Shown: positions 25,096 through 35,115 of the stretch, piece by piece | Position numbering within the stretch: position 1 is the first letter of the stretch | Layout of the letters: every line of letters starts with the position of its first letter | Source: Megaleporinus macrocephalus | Taxonomy: Eukaryota; Chordata; Actinopteri; Characiformes; Anostomidae | Assembly (NCBI GenBank): GCA_021613375.1 | Contig: CM038720.1 | Span: forward strand, 18,122,715 to 18,186,714 | Direction of reading: 5' to 3' | Length of the DNA stretch: 64,000 bases | Translations under genes and position numbers: made by a program | Notes under the pieces: generated by a model | What the model saw: only the letters and a program-made list of their open reading frames with translations | Databases searched by the model: none | Told to the model about the DNA's origin: nothing

Positions 25096-26214
25096 CAATA
25101 AAAAGAATACAATTTAAAGCTATATGCATTGCTGAATATAAAGAAACAGATGAAAAAACATTGAAGTTCCATCAGAGAAACAGAGAACCAGCTCAGTGTT
25201 TTGTAAAGTAGGAGATGAAAGGACTGATAAGATTGTGAAAGCAGAAAATAAGCAAGCTGGATCTTTGGAAAGGCCCGAGCCGTGAGGGGGAAGAAGGCTT
25301 GAGATCCATAATGCAGGCCAACAGAGGAACCTGGTCAAGACAGATGAAGCAACAGGATCTGATCGCACAGGATGGGCAGTTGTTTATCTTATCTCGACAA
25401 AGAAACACACAGACAATTAATTCTGTTTGGAGTGACTGAGACCATTCCTCCATCTCTTTCCAGCCTCTACCATAATGTCCATTCTGGGAATACTGAGCTA
25501 GCTTTTTTTTATAGTTAGCTAAATACTCATAGTCATTAATGTGTGACAAGCAAGTCTTGTACCACTTTGCTATAGCAAGCGTTCTAGGCGGGAATGAGTG
25601 GGAATGACAGAGATGCCGTTCTATCATAAGTCAGAGCACCATTAGAATTAACACCATCATATTAATATACAATTTTACATAATGTTGCTTTAAATGATTG
25701 TAAACAATTCATAACATATTTTACAAACTTTAATGAAAAGTAATGTGCAAATATAATAGTGCTAAATCAAAAAGCCGCTATCCACAACTGAGAGGACTGT
25801 AGACAAATGACAGCACAAGCTTAAAGCATTGCTTCTGGAACTGGACAGTGACAGTTCATCTGCCCCTGCATGAAGACAAGACTCCAGGCGGCGGACAGGC
25901 CAGGGATAAGGAGGCTCCAGCAGCCTAAGGAACATGCAAAGCACAGGAAAGGACTGTCTGATGACCTAAAAGATCAAGAAGAAGAGGAGCAAGCAGAAGA
26001 GTGTGGAGGAGGGAGAGTGAAGAGAGAGAAAGAATTCTCTTCCTGACCACCACCACCATCAGCTACACATGCTACTCTCTGTCCTCCTGCGGTAAATGCC
26101 AGTAAAAGTGAGACTACAGAGTCGTGTGCTTACTAAATTATATTTCCATACCTCAGATAATCCAGAGCAACAATGAACTCAGCAGCTCGAATCCTCAAAC
26201 AAATAGCAAACTCA
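25096..26214. other. Intergenic DNA, probable repeat remnants, no gene seen
   Basis: About 25555-25640 resembles 43490-43570 (both contain a GGAATGACAGAGATG or GGAAATGACAGAAATG block followed by AGTCAGAG-ACCAT). Frames at 25120-25627 on the minus strand overlap each other and match no known protein. Confidence 0.4.
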
Positions 26215-26650
26215 TATCACCACCTTTTTAGAGCCTACACTGACTGCCTGGATCTTTTAGGATTGATTAAAAACATTCTGCTACTAGATTTTAAAGCACC
26301 TGAATGACCTTAAAGCCTGTCTGATCTTACATCAGCAGATACTGACCTGCTGCAAACAGCTTCCATGAAACACAGAAAATATGGAGAGACTCTTTCAGTG
26401 ACTGTGCTTCAAAACTGTGGAAGTCAATTCCAACTTTTATTAGACAGTCAAGCTCAGTGCACAATTTTAATAAACACCTGAAAATGTATATCTTGGCCTA
26501 TATGATTTCAAATTAATTAGCATGCTTACTGTTACTGTTAATACCACTCTGTAAAGCACATTCACCTGTCACCAGTATGAAAAGTGCTTTACAAATTATT
26601 ATTATTATTATTATTATTGTTATTATTATTATTAATATTGTTATCAAATG
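26215..26650 (+). pseudogene. LINE fragment, 3' end of ORF2 with ATT tail
   Basis: From about 26394 one frame gives FSDCASKLWKSIP, then RQSSSVHNFNKHLK, the terminal block of L2/CR1-type ORF2 proteins (usual form FSVAAPRLWNSLP, then a Phe-Lys-x-x-Leu-Lys helix). Upstream, about 26250-26285, IKNILLLDFKAP is a worn form of the FKILLLxFKALNG block. Stops and shifts separate the two. The copy ends in a gene-free 3' segment with AAGTGCTTTACAAATT and an ATT microsatellite (26596-26634), the usual tail of this class. Confidence 0.7.
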
Positions 26651-26759
26651 TAAAACACTTATGCTAAAATACAGCCAATTGGCCTTCATGTTCCTCACAC
26701 AAATACATATATAGAGTGTGTGTATGTATATAGTCTTTATGTATATATCTTATATGGTG

Positions 26760-26965
26760 TGTTTTAATGTTGGTATGCCTTTGCTACTGTGTTCCAGGTG
26801 GTTGCTTAGTTGTTGACTGACTATTGTTATGCTACCCTAGGTAGTTTGCTAAAGTTGAAAGGCTTCTTTGCTATAGTATCCCAGTTGCTTAGGTGTTGCT
26901 TCGCTATGGCTAGGCTATCCAAGGTAGTTACTAAGGTATTGCTGGGTTATTGATATGTCTTCCCA
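26760..26965. repeat. Degenerate minisatellite with TTGCTAxGGTxGTTGCT units
   Basis: Imperfect tandem copies of a unit of roughly 20-40 bp, built from GGTAGTT, TTGCTATGG and GGTGTTGCT-like words. Similar GTTGCTAGG minisatellites are common in fish. Copies have drifted and no clean period is kept. Confidence 0.5.
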
Positions 26966-29339
26966 ATTAATTGTGGCGGTTGTATTAAAATTTTCTTAAA
27001 ATTTTACTGTTTAGTTCCTGTGGGGGAAAAAGCTGTTTTAAAAACCTGCCTGCAGAATTTGGTCCCAAAAGCACAAGCACAGTGTTTTCCATATAGACTC
27101 TGCAGTCCTGCAAAGTTGTCCAGTGCGTATGTTCATCAGGTTGAAAGTTTTTCTGTAAAGTTTTCTAAACTTTACTACAGTTTATTTTTAGGGAAACTAG
27201 CAAAATAATGAAAAATGGTAATAAGAAATTTTGTGCATATCATACAGATTGAAAGTTAGTTTCCTAACTGGAGAGGGGCAGCGATTTCCATTTGTAGGCC
27301 AAACATAAAGATTAGGATGACCCCCCCCTCGTGTTTAAAGGATTAAAGAGCTTTTCTGTTGTAGAGTCTCTGCAGCACCAGTGCAGGGCCAGTGCTACAC
27401 AAAATCCAACAACATGTAGGCACAAACATGAAGCAACAGACGGCCACCCTATTTTAACAACCCCCTCCTCCCCCTCGATTAAGTAGATTTGTGGTTCGGA
27501 CAGCTGGGCTAGGCAGAGCATGGCCGAACCAGCCTCCCTCAGCATACGTTACAGACTGCAGTCAGGTACAGCACTCTTATCTGACAGATGAATAGGAAAT
27601 ACCTGTATGCTAACGTCTGGAGACGTCCATAACTAATGACTTGTTCAAGTGGCACTTTAATGGAGCTCTTAATTAAGAGAGAGAGGAAAGCATGCAGCGT
27701 ATGCAGTTGGGAAACTTACAGTGTAATGACTTATTAGCATTGCAGATTTGCCAAACAGCTTTTACTACTCTAAGAAATATGCACCAGAATATATAACTAC
27801 TACCACTGTTCAAAAGCATGGAGTCGTATCTGTTATTTAAACATTTGTTATTTTATATTTAATTCAATATTTCAAGCATTCTATTACTGTTTCATTCATC
27901 AACTACAGCTCTACATCATTCTTCAAAGAACTGTCTAGATTCTGGACTGTCTAAACAATTCTTTGAAGGATTGACATTTTATTAAAATCACTGCACGTCT
28001 GTACAGTTCGGAGCTAAAGTTAGAGACCACCCTTCATTTATAAAATGGACTTGTAGTTTTCATGGAAAACTGCAGAATAGATATTACCAAAAATTATACA
28101 GAAGCCTCAACAAATGTAAATATAAATCTGTTTTATTTTGGTACTAATTTATTATTTTAATGGCCACACAGTGTAAAATTAAGTATTTACATTTTTCTGT
28201 GATGTTCTACATAGAAGATATGTCGCTAAATGCAGATTAACACTGTTTACTGTTGGGAATAAAAAGTGCCGACATCACCTTCACAGCCCAAAACAGTAGA
28301 TTTCTCTACATGAGGCACTATTTTTATTGCTGTGTATGCAGCAAAACTGGTTTCATATTTTGTTAGCAGTAACTTATTAGTCAACAGTCATTTTTAATGT
28401 TAATGAATTTTAATTTGATCTGCATACATTACTTGTAGATTAAAGTTTAACATTAGCCCATGTACATACTCAGCAAGAAACATAAGCTGACGGGACAATG
28501 ACTGATGTCCAGCTTCATTATCTTGATTGGTCCTGCTCAGCACATGTCGTTTTAGTCTGTATGTATTAATTAGAGACAAGACTGGTCTCACTAACTCCCT
28601 TTCAGATTAATGGGCGCCTGAGTGATCCCTGACACAAAACATTTGTTTTAGAGGATCAGGGGGCTTCAGCAGGGTCCTGCACACTTCCTCTGAAGCCTGG
28701 GTTGACTAGGCTTAGAAAGCTCGGAAACGGTTCCCAGCATTTGCTGTGAAAGTGGAACATCTAGGAAGCAGAGGTAGTTGCTTTGGTGACGTTAGCAGTG
28801 CAGACACTTCTTAACTCCTGCAGATCCTGCTTGCTTAAGCCCCCTGAACAATCCAATCAGCATTTTTCAGCAAGGGATTTTGTTAAATTGGGTTTGATAT
28901 TAGTGATTGCTCTACTAGCGCTGTAGAACTTACACGATTCAATAAACTGATAACTAAAAATAGCTCAAAATTAAGAATTACTTCTGGAGATTGATTTCTG
29001 GGTTAGTGGGCTGCAGATGGAGCCGCTTCTTCACTACAGGGGGCTACGTAAGACACCTGAGCTGCAAGGACAGAGTCGTTCTGGTGACAGATGCAATGCA
29101 GGTCACTGCTAGCATTTCACAGTGTTACCTCAGCTAACACTAACTGGAAGAGGAGCCTTAAAAAAGAGAAACTGATTATTTTTACTAACGCAGCCTTACA
29201 AATGGACACAGTTTGTGACGGACTCCACAGAAGAACAACAGGAGTGGTGCAGTTAATGGTTTACTGAAGATTTGTAAATCAGATGTGCAAAAATCTTTTA
29301 AAGTTTAAATAACCTCTAAATAATTAGATATTTCCTAGA
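26966..29339. other. Intergenic DNA, no gene seen
   Basis: Contains one partial dispersed repeat (28150-28345, related to 11930-11990) and otherwise unclassified AT-rich sequence. Overlapping frames at 27020-27208, 27312-27545 and 28400-28591 show no homology that I recognise. Confidence 0.45.
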
Positions 29340-29900
29340 ACTCTTCATCTACATTCTTAAAAATAAAGATGCCTAAAAGGGGTACTTTGAGTGATGATGC
29401 CATAAAAGAAAAAAATGGTGCCTTATAAAAAAAGATGCTTCAAAGCGATTTTTGATGCGATGCCACAAAAGAACCATTTCTGGTTCCCTAAAGAATCTTT
29501 CTGCAAATGCTTCACTAGAGAGTCTTGTGACACTATGATCACCATAAAAGAATCACTTTTTGTTTGAATAAAGAGAATTAAGTATAAAAAGCTTTTAGAT
29601 AATGTAAAGGTTATTTACAAATTTAAGGGCTCCTTTTAAAATGTGGTTAGAAATTATAAAAGGTTCTTCACAGTCAAATATCTAATTTACCAGAACCATT
29701 GGTTCTGTAAAGAGCCCGCCATTGAAATGTTCTTTAGACATCCAAAGTGGTTATTTTGTGGCATTTTAAGAATATCCATTTATACTTTTAATAAGATGTG
29801 TGAAAACCTCTTTAAAGTTTATAAAATATCAAACCATTAAGAGTTACTTCACACTCACAACTCTTTTTTCAAACATGATTCTTTATAGAATCAAATCTGG
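29340..29900. repeat. AGAACC/GGTTCT foldback repeat copy or copies
   Basis: Dense with GGTTCT, AGAACC, TTCTTTA and TTTAAGA-type words on both strands, and flanked by TTCTTAAAAATAAAG-like ends. The same vocabulary recurs at 31080-31475, 33560-33745, 48290-48545, 51955-52215, 55500-55700, 62215-62425 and 62690-63225. No transposase frame; probably a non-autonomous DNA element. Confidence 0.55.
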
Positions 29901-30084
29901 TTCTTCTCTGGTATTACTGAAATATTGCTTGTATGTGTAGTTTGTAAATATGATTGAAAGCCTACATGATATTAAGAGTAGCTACAGATTAACCTGTTGA
30001 TCAGTCTGGGTTTTTTATTTGTCGCTGTGATCTGGTTTATTTTATACAGCGTATTACATTCAGCTTCTCTCAGAAACTAGTTGA

Positions 30085-30415
30085 AATAGATTCATCTTAC
30101 AGCTAGATAATAGCTAGATACATTCTAGACATGGATAAGAGTTTGATACAGACATAAATACAGTCTAGAGCTAAATAAGAGATAGAAACAACCTAGAACT
30201 AGATTCAGTCTAGAAACAGTCTAGAGCTAGATAGGAATTAGATACAATCTAAATCTAAATTCAGTCCAGAACTAGATAGGAGTTAAAAACTGTCTGGAAC
30301 TTGTTTCAGTCTGGAGCTAGATAAGAGTTAAAAACAGTCTAAAACAGGATTAGCACAAGAGACAGTCTAAAGCTAGATAAAAGTTAGATACAGTCTGTAA
30401 CTATATTAGCACCAG
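30085..30415. repeat. Degenerate minisatellite, CTAGAxCTAGATAAGAGTTA units
   Basis: About ten drifted tandem copies, each roughly 28-38 bp, built from CTAGAGCTAGATAAGAGTTA and GATACAGT/AAACAGT. The copies share order but vary in spacing. No open frame. Confidence 0.7.
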
Positions 30416-31079
30416 AGTATATGAAAGAGTTTCAAGGCCCTTAAGATTGGGTTTGTTTTTAATGACGATTGAAAAGAAAGGCAACAGTATCATCAATTAT
30501 TTACCACACCTTGTTATAAAGGGCTTACAGAATCTGCCAATAGTCAGTGACTGGTCAGCTAGGGTTGGTCAATGTTTATGAAAAAAACAGTTCTGCCAAA
30601 AAGTAAAAAGAAAAAGAAGGTTTAATCTTCGATAAGGTGTACAATTAGAAGGTCAGATATTGTAGGACATAAAGAAACAGTCTTAGGCATAGGCCCAGTC
30701 CTAGGTCCAGGTTTTTAAGCGTGCAGACCCTTGCAAATCCTGCTGGATATGGACTGGGACAGGACTGGTGGTGGGGAGGAGGGGGGAGCGTGTAGAAACA
30801 TCAGCACCTGACGGCAGCAAAGAGGGAGCATAAATTAAATCCTTTTAAAGACAGGTGGCAGCCTGCAATTGGTTGGAGTAGTGAATGTAAGATTGACATA
30901 GCGTTGGAGTCTTCCTGGCAGAAATGTTGCTAAAGCTTTCATTTGTTCTACTCTGTCCAGTCAAACCAAAGACAATCAAAGAAATAAGGGTTCTATATAG
31001 CACTGAATTTTTTTTAAACAATATAGATTAGTCTTTAAAGACCCATTTACCTAAGTATTTATGCATTAGTAGTTATTGA
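30416..31079. other. Intergenic DNA, no gene seen
   Basis: Unclassified, A-rich in places (30590-30620), with a GGGAGGAGGGGGGAG purine run near 30774-30788. No exon-like sequence. Confidence 0.5.
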
Positions 31080-31475
31080 GTTGTCATACACTTTGGTTCT
31101 GCAAGGGTTCTTTAGTGAACATGAACAGTCAAAGAACCGTTCTCATGCTTAAAATATAGTGAAATGGTCCTTCTTGATTGGTGAGGAATGTGTCAAACAT
31201 TTTAACAATAACAGATCCCTTTTTGGCTGTATACAGATTCACCCAGCACATTTTCCGTCATTCTAAATAATCATTTCAGCATGCAAATAACCTTGTTCTA
31301 TATAAAACCTTTTTGAAAATGGTTCTATAGCACCATGTTCATATACAACATTTTCCATCAATCTGAACAACCATTTTATTTTCAATCATGCACATGGTTC
31401 TTTGAGTGTTCATGGTTCTCTATAGTACCATTGTCCTTACTAAAGAATTCTTAAAACCAGATTTTAATAGTGTAA
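31080..31475. repeat. AGAACC/GGTTCT foldback repeat copy
   Basis: Left side carries GGTTCTTTAGTG/AAGAACCGTTC words and the right side their inverse (TATAAAACC, GGTTCTATAGCACC, CATCAATCTGAACAACC, CATGCACATGGTTCTTTG). The copy appears to be two partial units head to tail. It ends near CTTAAAACCAGATTTTAATAGTGT. Confidence 0.6.
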
Positions 31476-32938
31476 CTTTCTGGATCTACTGATTCCTTAC
31501 TGGGTCCTTAAGGGGAAGTAACTTTAGAAAGCTTTTGACCGTTTGAGCAGTTAGGATGAATAAGATCACTTAATACCTCTAAGTTACTTTCTTGTTGAGT
31601 TCTGAGAATCAGGTGCAACCATGCTCATCTATTGCTCTGGGGAGTGGCACACCAGTGCTAGGCAGCTCATGATGTAAAAACAATAGTGAACGAAAAAATT
31701 CCTGTGTTTTTGTCCTTTTGCACTTTTGACCGAGACCACTTGCCCACGCTCAGCGGCTTATCTGTAGTGACAGCGCAGTCGTAGCTGCCTACACCAAACC
31801 TTCTGTCTGCCCAAGGTGACATGGACCCTGCTGATTCGGGATGTGCTGCGGTGGGTCTTGGGCCGCGGGCCGTGACAAATCCGGTCCATCTTTTCATTAT
31901 GCCTGTTTCTGGGTCTGTGGACTTTTTTGATATGCCTAATGCTCCAAGCTTTGAAGCTCAATGGAGGTGGCCTAGAATGACCTGTGAGTGGGCTGCAGTA
32001 CCTCACAGAGTTGTGAATAGGAGTGAAATCAGGGTAGGGTTAAGCAAGAGTACTTCTACCTTGTCCAGCACAATCTCAGCAAAAAGGGTTCTATACATTA
32101 CAAACCAAACTATGTAGAATTTATAACAGAAGTGATATAGTGATCAGTTTTTAAACATTATGTTTTCCATCACAGAGAATAAACATTCAACTGTGTGAAG
32201 AAGTATGTTTACATGTAAATGATCTTTTGAGTTGTCAAACACTTTTAAAAACGATGGCTCTATAAAGCGTCCTTGACAAAATCTGTTCTTTTTTTTGCAC
32301 ATTCAGAGAACCATTCTGCTACCTGTGGTCAAGGCTGTAATTCTTGCTGTTTATTCGATTTGAGCACATCCTCTGCGTTTTATTGGTCAGATTAATATGA
32401 GAGATGCATGTGAGGATGATCAGGCTTTGTACACTAACAGAGAGATGCTCCTACAATGCTTAATTTTTGAGAGCCCGCTCCCCTCCCTCCTGTCTCCGCT
32501 GATGTCTGAGGACAAAGCCACCGCTGTGATCCTTTAGCTTGTCAGCTTCAAACTCAGGAGTTCAAATGGGAAGAGGCGATTCCTGCTGGCTGGTGCGTTC
32601 CTCCTCCAGCGTCTGGTGAATGAGCGCAGGCTTTGAAGAGCGTGGGAGGTGTCGAGAGGGCAAGGCGCGGGAATATGTAGCATCATCACTCAGATGAAAG
32701 AGACAGAGCAGCTCTACTCAACTGGAGGCAGACACTAAGCACCTTAAGAGCGGCAGCAGCGCCGTGTGTTCAGTTTTGAATTTTCATGCACAGAAGTCTT
32801 CAGATCAGTGTGGTCAAGGAAAAACATGGTCCTCAGAATATTGGCCTTGTGAATAAAACCCTCTCGTGACCTCTTGCATGCCTTTTTTCTAGCCGTTTAT
32901 TTCAAGGCCAACGGGTGCCACCGCCGGTCTCTCCCTCT

Positions 32939-32940
<2 letters not shown>
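31476..32940. other. Upstream flank, no gene seen
   Basis: About 31600-32050 is GC-richer and lacks obvious repeats, and overlapping frames exist on both strands, none resembling a known protein. A partial AGAACC-type repeat lies at about 32080-32330. About 32460-32770 is GC-rich unique sequence roughly 1.4-1.7 kb upstream of epha5 exon 1 and could hold distal promoter elements. Confidence 0.35.

Positions 32941-32941
<1 letters not shown>

Positions 32942-33032
<91 letters not shown>
32942..33032. repeat. TA then GA compound microsatellite
   Basis: About 34 TA units (32942-33010) followed directly by about 11 GA units (33011-33032). It generates spurious Tyr-Ile and Arg-Glu frames. Confidence 0.97.
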
Positions 33033-33149
33033 ACATATATGCAATATGGAATATATGCGTCATATACATATATAGTTGTTACAATGTTATCTGTTTGCTT
33101 TATAATATTAAATTATTTAAACATAACATTCTTATTTATTTTAATGTGC

Positions 33150-33377
33150 ATGTATTTCCATTTTTGTCGATTTTAGGTTTTCTACATCATTTGAACATGC
33201 CAATGGCCGTTTACACTGTGTGACAATTTCATGGTGAATGGACCAATAGAAGTGCTCCAAAACAGCCTGGAAAAAATTCTGGTTCCATTTACTTACATTG
33301 AGAGTAAAGCATGTTTTTGGTCTCTCCTGTAAAGTTGCAATTTTGTAGATTCTTGTTTTTCATTGGACAGCGACAAT
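33150..33377 (+). repeat. Copy B of the GGACCAATAG dispersed repeat
   Basis: Starts at CATGTATTTCCATTTTTGTCG, continues through GAATGGACCAATAGAAGTGC and TTCTGGTTCCATTTACTTAC, and ends at CATTGGACAGCGACAA. It is closest in layout to copies C (42240) and D (53808). Confidence 0.75.
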
Positions 33378-33784
33378 ATGTAATATATTTGGGGTCCATA
33401 TATTGCCATTTATGACATTACCATTCACATCCTTATAAGTGTTTACATAAAAAGCACCATTCCTGTTCAAATGGAAGCAAGTTTTGGTTTTCCATGATGT
33501 GGACACTTTAAAACTCACTCTAAACATTGTAGACCTCCAGAGGCCAGGCTGGTGACCAATGTGCTAAAGACCTGTTAAGAGTTTAACAGTAGCAAGACCC
33601 TTTCTGGTGCTAGACAGACCCCTTGAAGAACCATATTCTTTTAAGAGTGCATGTAAATAGTTCTTTGAGTGCTCAAGGTTCTACACAGAACCACAATCTT
33701 TCTGAAGAACCCTCCAGGAGTCACCTGTTTTAAGAGTGTACATCTGACAGCGACTTATTTAGTTTTATATCTACCTGTTTTCAG
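33378..33784. other. Upstream flank with AGAACC-type repeat
   Basis: A partial AGAACC/GGTTCT repeat occupies about 33560-33745 and ends in TTTTAAGAGTGTACA. The rest is unclassified. It lies immediately upstream of the likely epha5 promoter. Confidence 0.5.
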
Positions 33785-33996
33785 ACAGACCCCGCCTCCG
33801 TGCGCGAGGATTGGTTGGTTGTTCACATTCACAAGCGGTCGGCCAATCGGCAAAAGAGGCAGGACTCTATAAGCCAATCTCAGTTGAGGAGGCGTAGCTT
33901 TCCTGAATACAGGTGTGAAAAGAACAAGGCGAGCGGAGGAGCCTCTATCCGACCTGCTGGTCTCTCCACTCGCTCCGCGTCAGGCACGCCGCTCAA

Positions 33997-34116
33997 ATGC
34001 GCTCTCGCTTCTACTCAGTGATCTCCAGAAACGCTCATGTCCGCCGAAACACCTCACACGGAGAGGATTCAGCACTGAACCTGAAGCTCAGGAGGCTGCT
34101 ATCCACACCAGTTTGA
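33997..34116 (+). other. Upstream open reading frame 1 (39 codons)
   Basis: ATG at 33997 runs to TGA at 34114-34116, ending 29 nt before the epha5 start and in a different frame. It is meaningful only if transcription starts upstream of it. The peptide resembles nothing known. Upstream frames in Eph receptor leaders could reduce translation, but this is inference. Confidence 0.25.
34037..34078 (+). other. Upstream open reading frame 2 (13 codons)
   Basis: ATG at 34037 with stop TGA at 34076-34078, nested in a different frame inside upstream frame 1. It is short and of unknown use. Confidence 0.2.
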
Positions 34117-34145
34117 AAGGTTCTTCCTCAGCCTTCTGAGCGAGT

Positions 34146-34245
34146 ATGGTTTCGCAGTGGAGTTACATCAAAACGCTCTCCATGAAAGTATGGATGATCT
34201 TCAGCTGCGCGGTTCTGGGGACGCTGAGCACTCCTAGCAACGAAG
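34146..34245 (+). CDS. epha5: Ephrin type-A receptor 5, exon 1 (start codon and signal peptide)
   Basis: Encodes residues 1-33 plus the first base of codon 34. The peptide has a short polar start, then a hydrophobic stretch VWMIFSCAVLGTL (residues 15-27), then STPSNE. This is a signal peptide, with cleavage likely around residues 28-30, since mature EphA receptors begin near the Ser-Asn-Glu-Val that follows. The start at 34146 is chosen because it follows an in-frame stop (34137-34139) and has A at -3 and G at +4. A second in-frame ATG (34182, residue 13) has a weaker context and would give a shorter but still workable signal peptide. The donor is GAAG/GTAAGA, strong. The codon split after base 1 (G|TG, Val) matches the phase seen in EphA genes. 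Function of the full protein: receptor tyrosine kinase for GPI-anchored ephrin-A ligands, used in axon guidance and map formation. Confidence 0.85.
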
Positions 34246-34352
34246 GTAAGAAGCGCCTCGTGTGTTTCAGGATAAGCGGTTTGAAGCGATGGAGAAGAAG
34301 TACCTCAGAGCGGCTGGCTTGTTGGAGACACATGTAGTTGGGGAGAAAGCTG

Positions 34353-34716
34353 TCTTTGAAGGGGAACTCCACCATCATTTCTGCTTAATTAAAAGGTTAA
34401 GATGGAAACAGAGTCGTCGAGAGTGGTTTGGTTTGAAACCCTGCGTGTTGCGCTGTAGAGCAAGTCAGAGATGTCGTCCAGACGTCCACCTCTAAAAGCT
34501 CCCTCATAGAAATAATGTGTATAAATATACACATTATTTAAAAAAATATATTTTCAACAATTTCACGTGGGGGTGGGCGATACAGCAAAAATATTGTATC
34601 ACGATACTTCAAGACATTTTTACCATTAAGAATGAGCATCAAATGTTTTAGGTTTTCTGAGATTTAATAAGCTGAAACAGTCAGAATAGAGCCTGTAGTG
34701 ACACCTATAAAATACT

Positions 34717-34765
<49 letters not shown>

Positions 34766-35115
34766 TGCACAGTGCTTTATTCAATATTTTACCAATGAAG
34801 TCCAATCAAACAGGTCTAATCATGTTCTCTTTATAATAACCATCTAGTCAGTGTTCTTTAGGTACTAATGAACCATCATATACTCATAAAAGCATAAAGT
34901 GCTATAGTTTATTATAGTAATGGTAAAATAGCGTCATATTGCCCAGTCCTAATTTTACATAATTTAACTTGAGAAATTTTAGGAGGTGGACGTCTTGTTC
35001 CTATCACCACCACTGTAAACAATTCTGACCTTCTTTAGAACTGTCTTTCCCACCAAACCATGCTGAATGACTGTTTATATCTTAATAACGCTGTGGAATT
35101 CCCTCTTAAATTGTT
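34353..35115. mobile_element. Foldback element, TTTAAAGGGGAA family, interrupted by a nested repeat
   Basis: Ends resemble TTTGAAGGGGAACTCCACC at the left and its inverse GTGGAATTCCCTCTTAAA at the right. The left arm (about 34400-34510) contains GAGTGGTTTGG, GTCAGAGATG and AGACGTCCACCTC; the right arm (about 34970-35090) contains GAGGTGGACGTCTTG, TATCACCACCACTGTAAAC and CCACCAAACCATGCTGAATG. In the middle sits another repeat (34566-34955). Related copies are at 40935, 44870, 46970, 50710, 53440 and 55175. It lies about 100 bp inside intron 1, close to the donor. Confidence 0.6.
34566..34955. repeat. GTGGGCGATA-type repeat with TAA microsatellite
   Basis: Starts GTGGGCGATACAGCAAAAATAT and ends in the inverse-like ATTGCCCAGTCCTA, a pair of ends common to a short fish element that contains CACGATACTT. 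It includes a TAA microsatellite at about 34716-34763. It is nested inside the foldback element at 34353-35115. A related 5' end is at 48733. Confidence 0.55.

Larger units (their letters stand above)
33785..34145 (+). promoter_or_regulatory. epha5: Likely epha5 promoter and 5' UTR
   Basis: GC- and CpG-richer than its surroundings and free of repeats. It holds a GC-box-like CCCGCCTCC (33791-33799), an inverted CCAAT box ATTGG (33810-33814), two direct CCAAT boxes (33843-33847 and 33874-33878) and a weak TATA-like CTATAAG (33867-33873). The transcription start cannot be read from sequence. If it lies near the CCAAT/TATA-like group, the 5' UTR would be about 200-250 nt and would contain two upstream ATGs, at 33997 and 34037. 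An in-frame stop (TGA, 34137-34139) lies 6 nt before the main ATG. Confidence 0.5.

Noticed and set aside
31821..32117. 98-codon + strand frame starting MDPADSG
   Set aside because: No recognised domain, overlapping minus-strand frames of similar length, and no splice or promoter support.
34146..34337. Exon 1 frame continuing past 34245 as a 63-codon gene
   Set aside because: A strong GTAAGA donor at 34246 and in-phase exon 2 show that the sequence beyond is intron; the read-through part resembles nothing.
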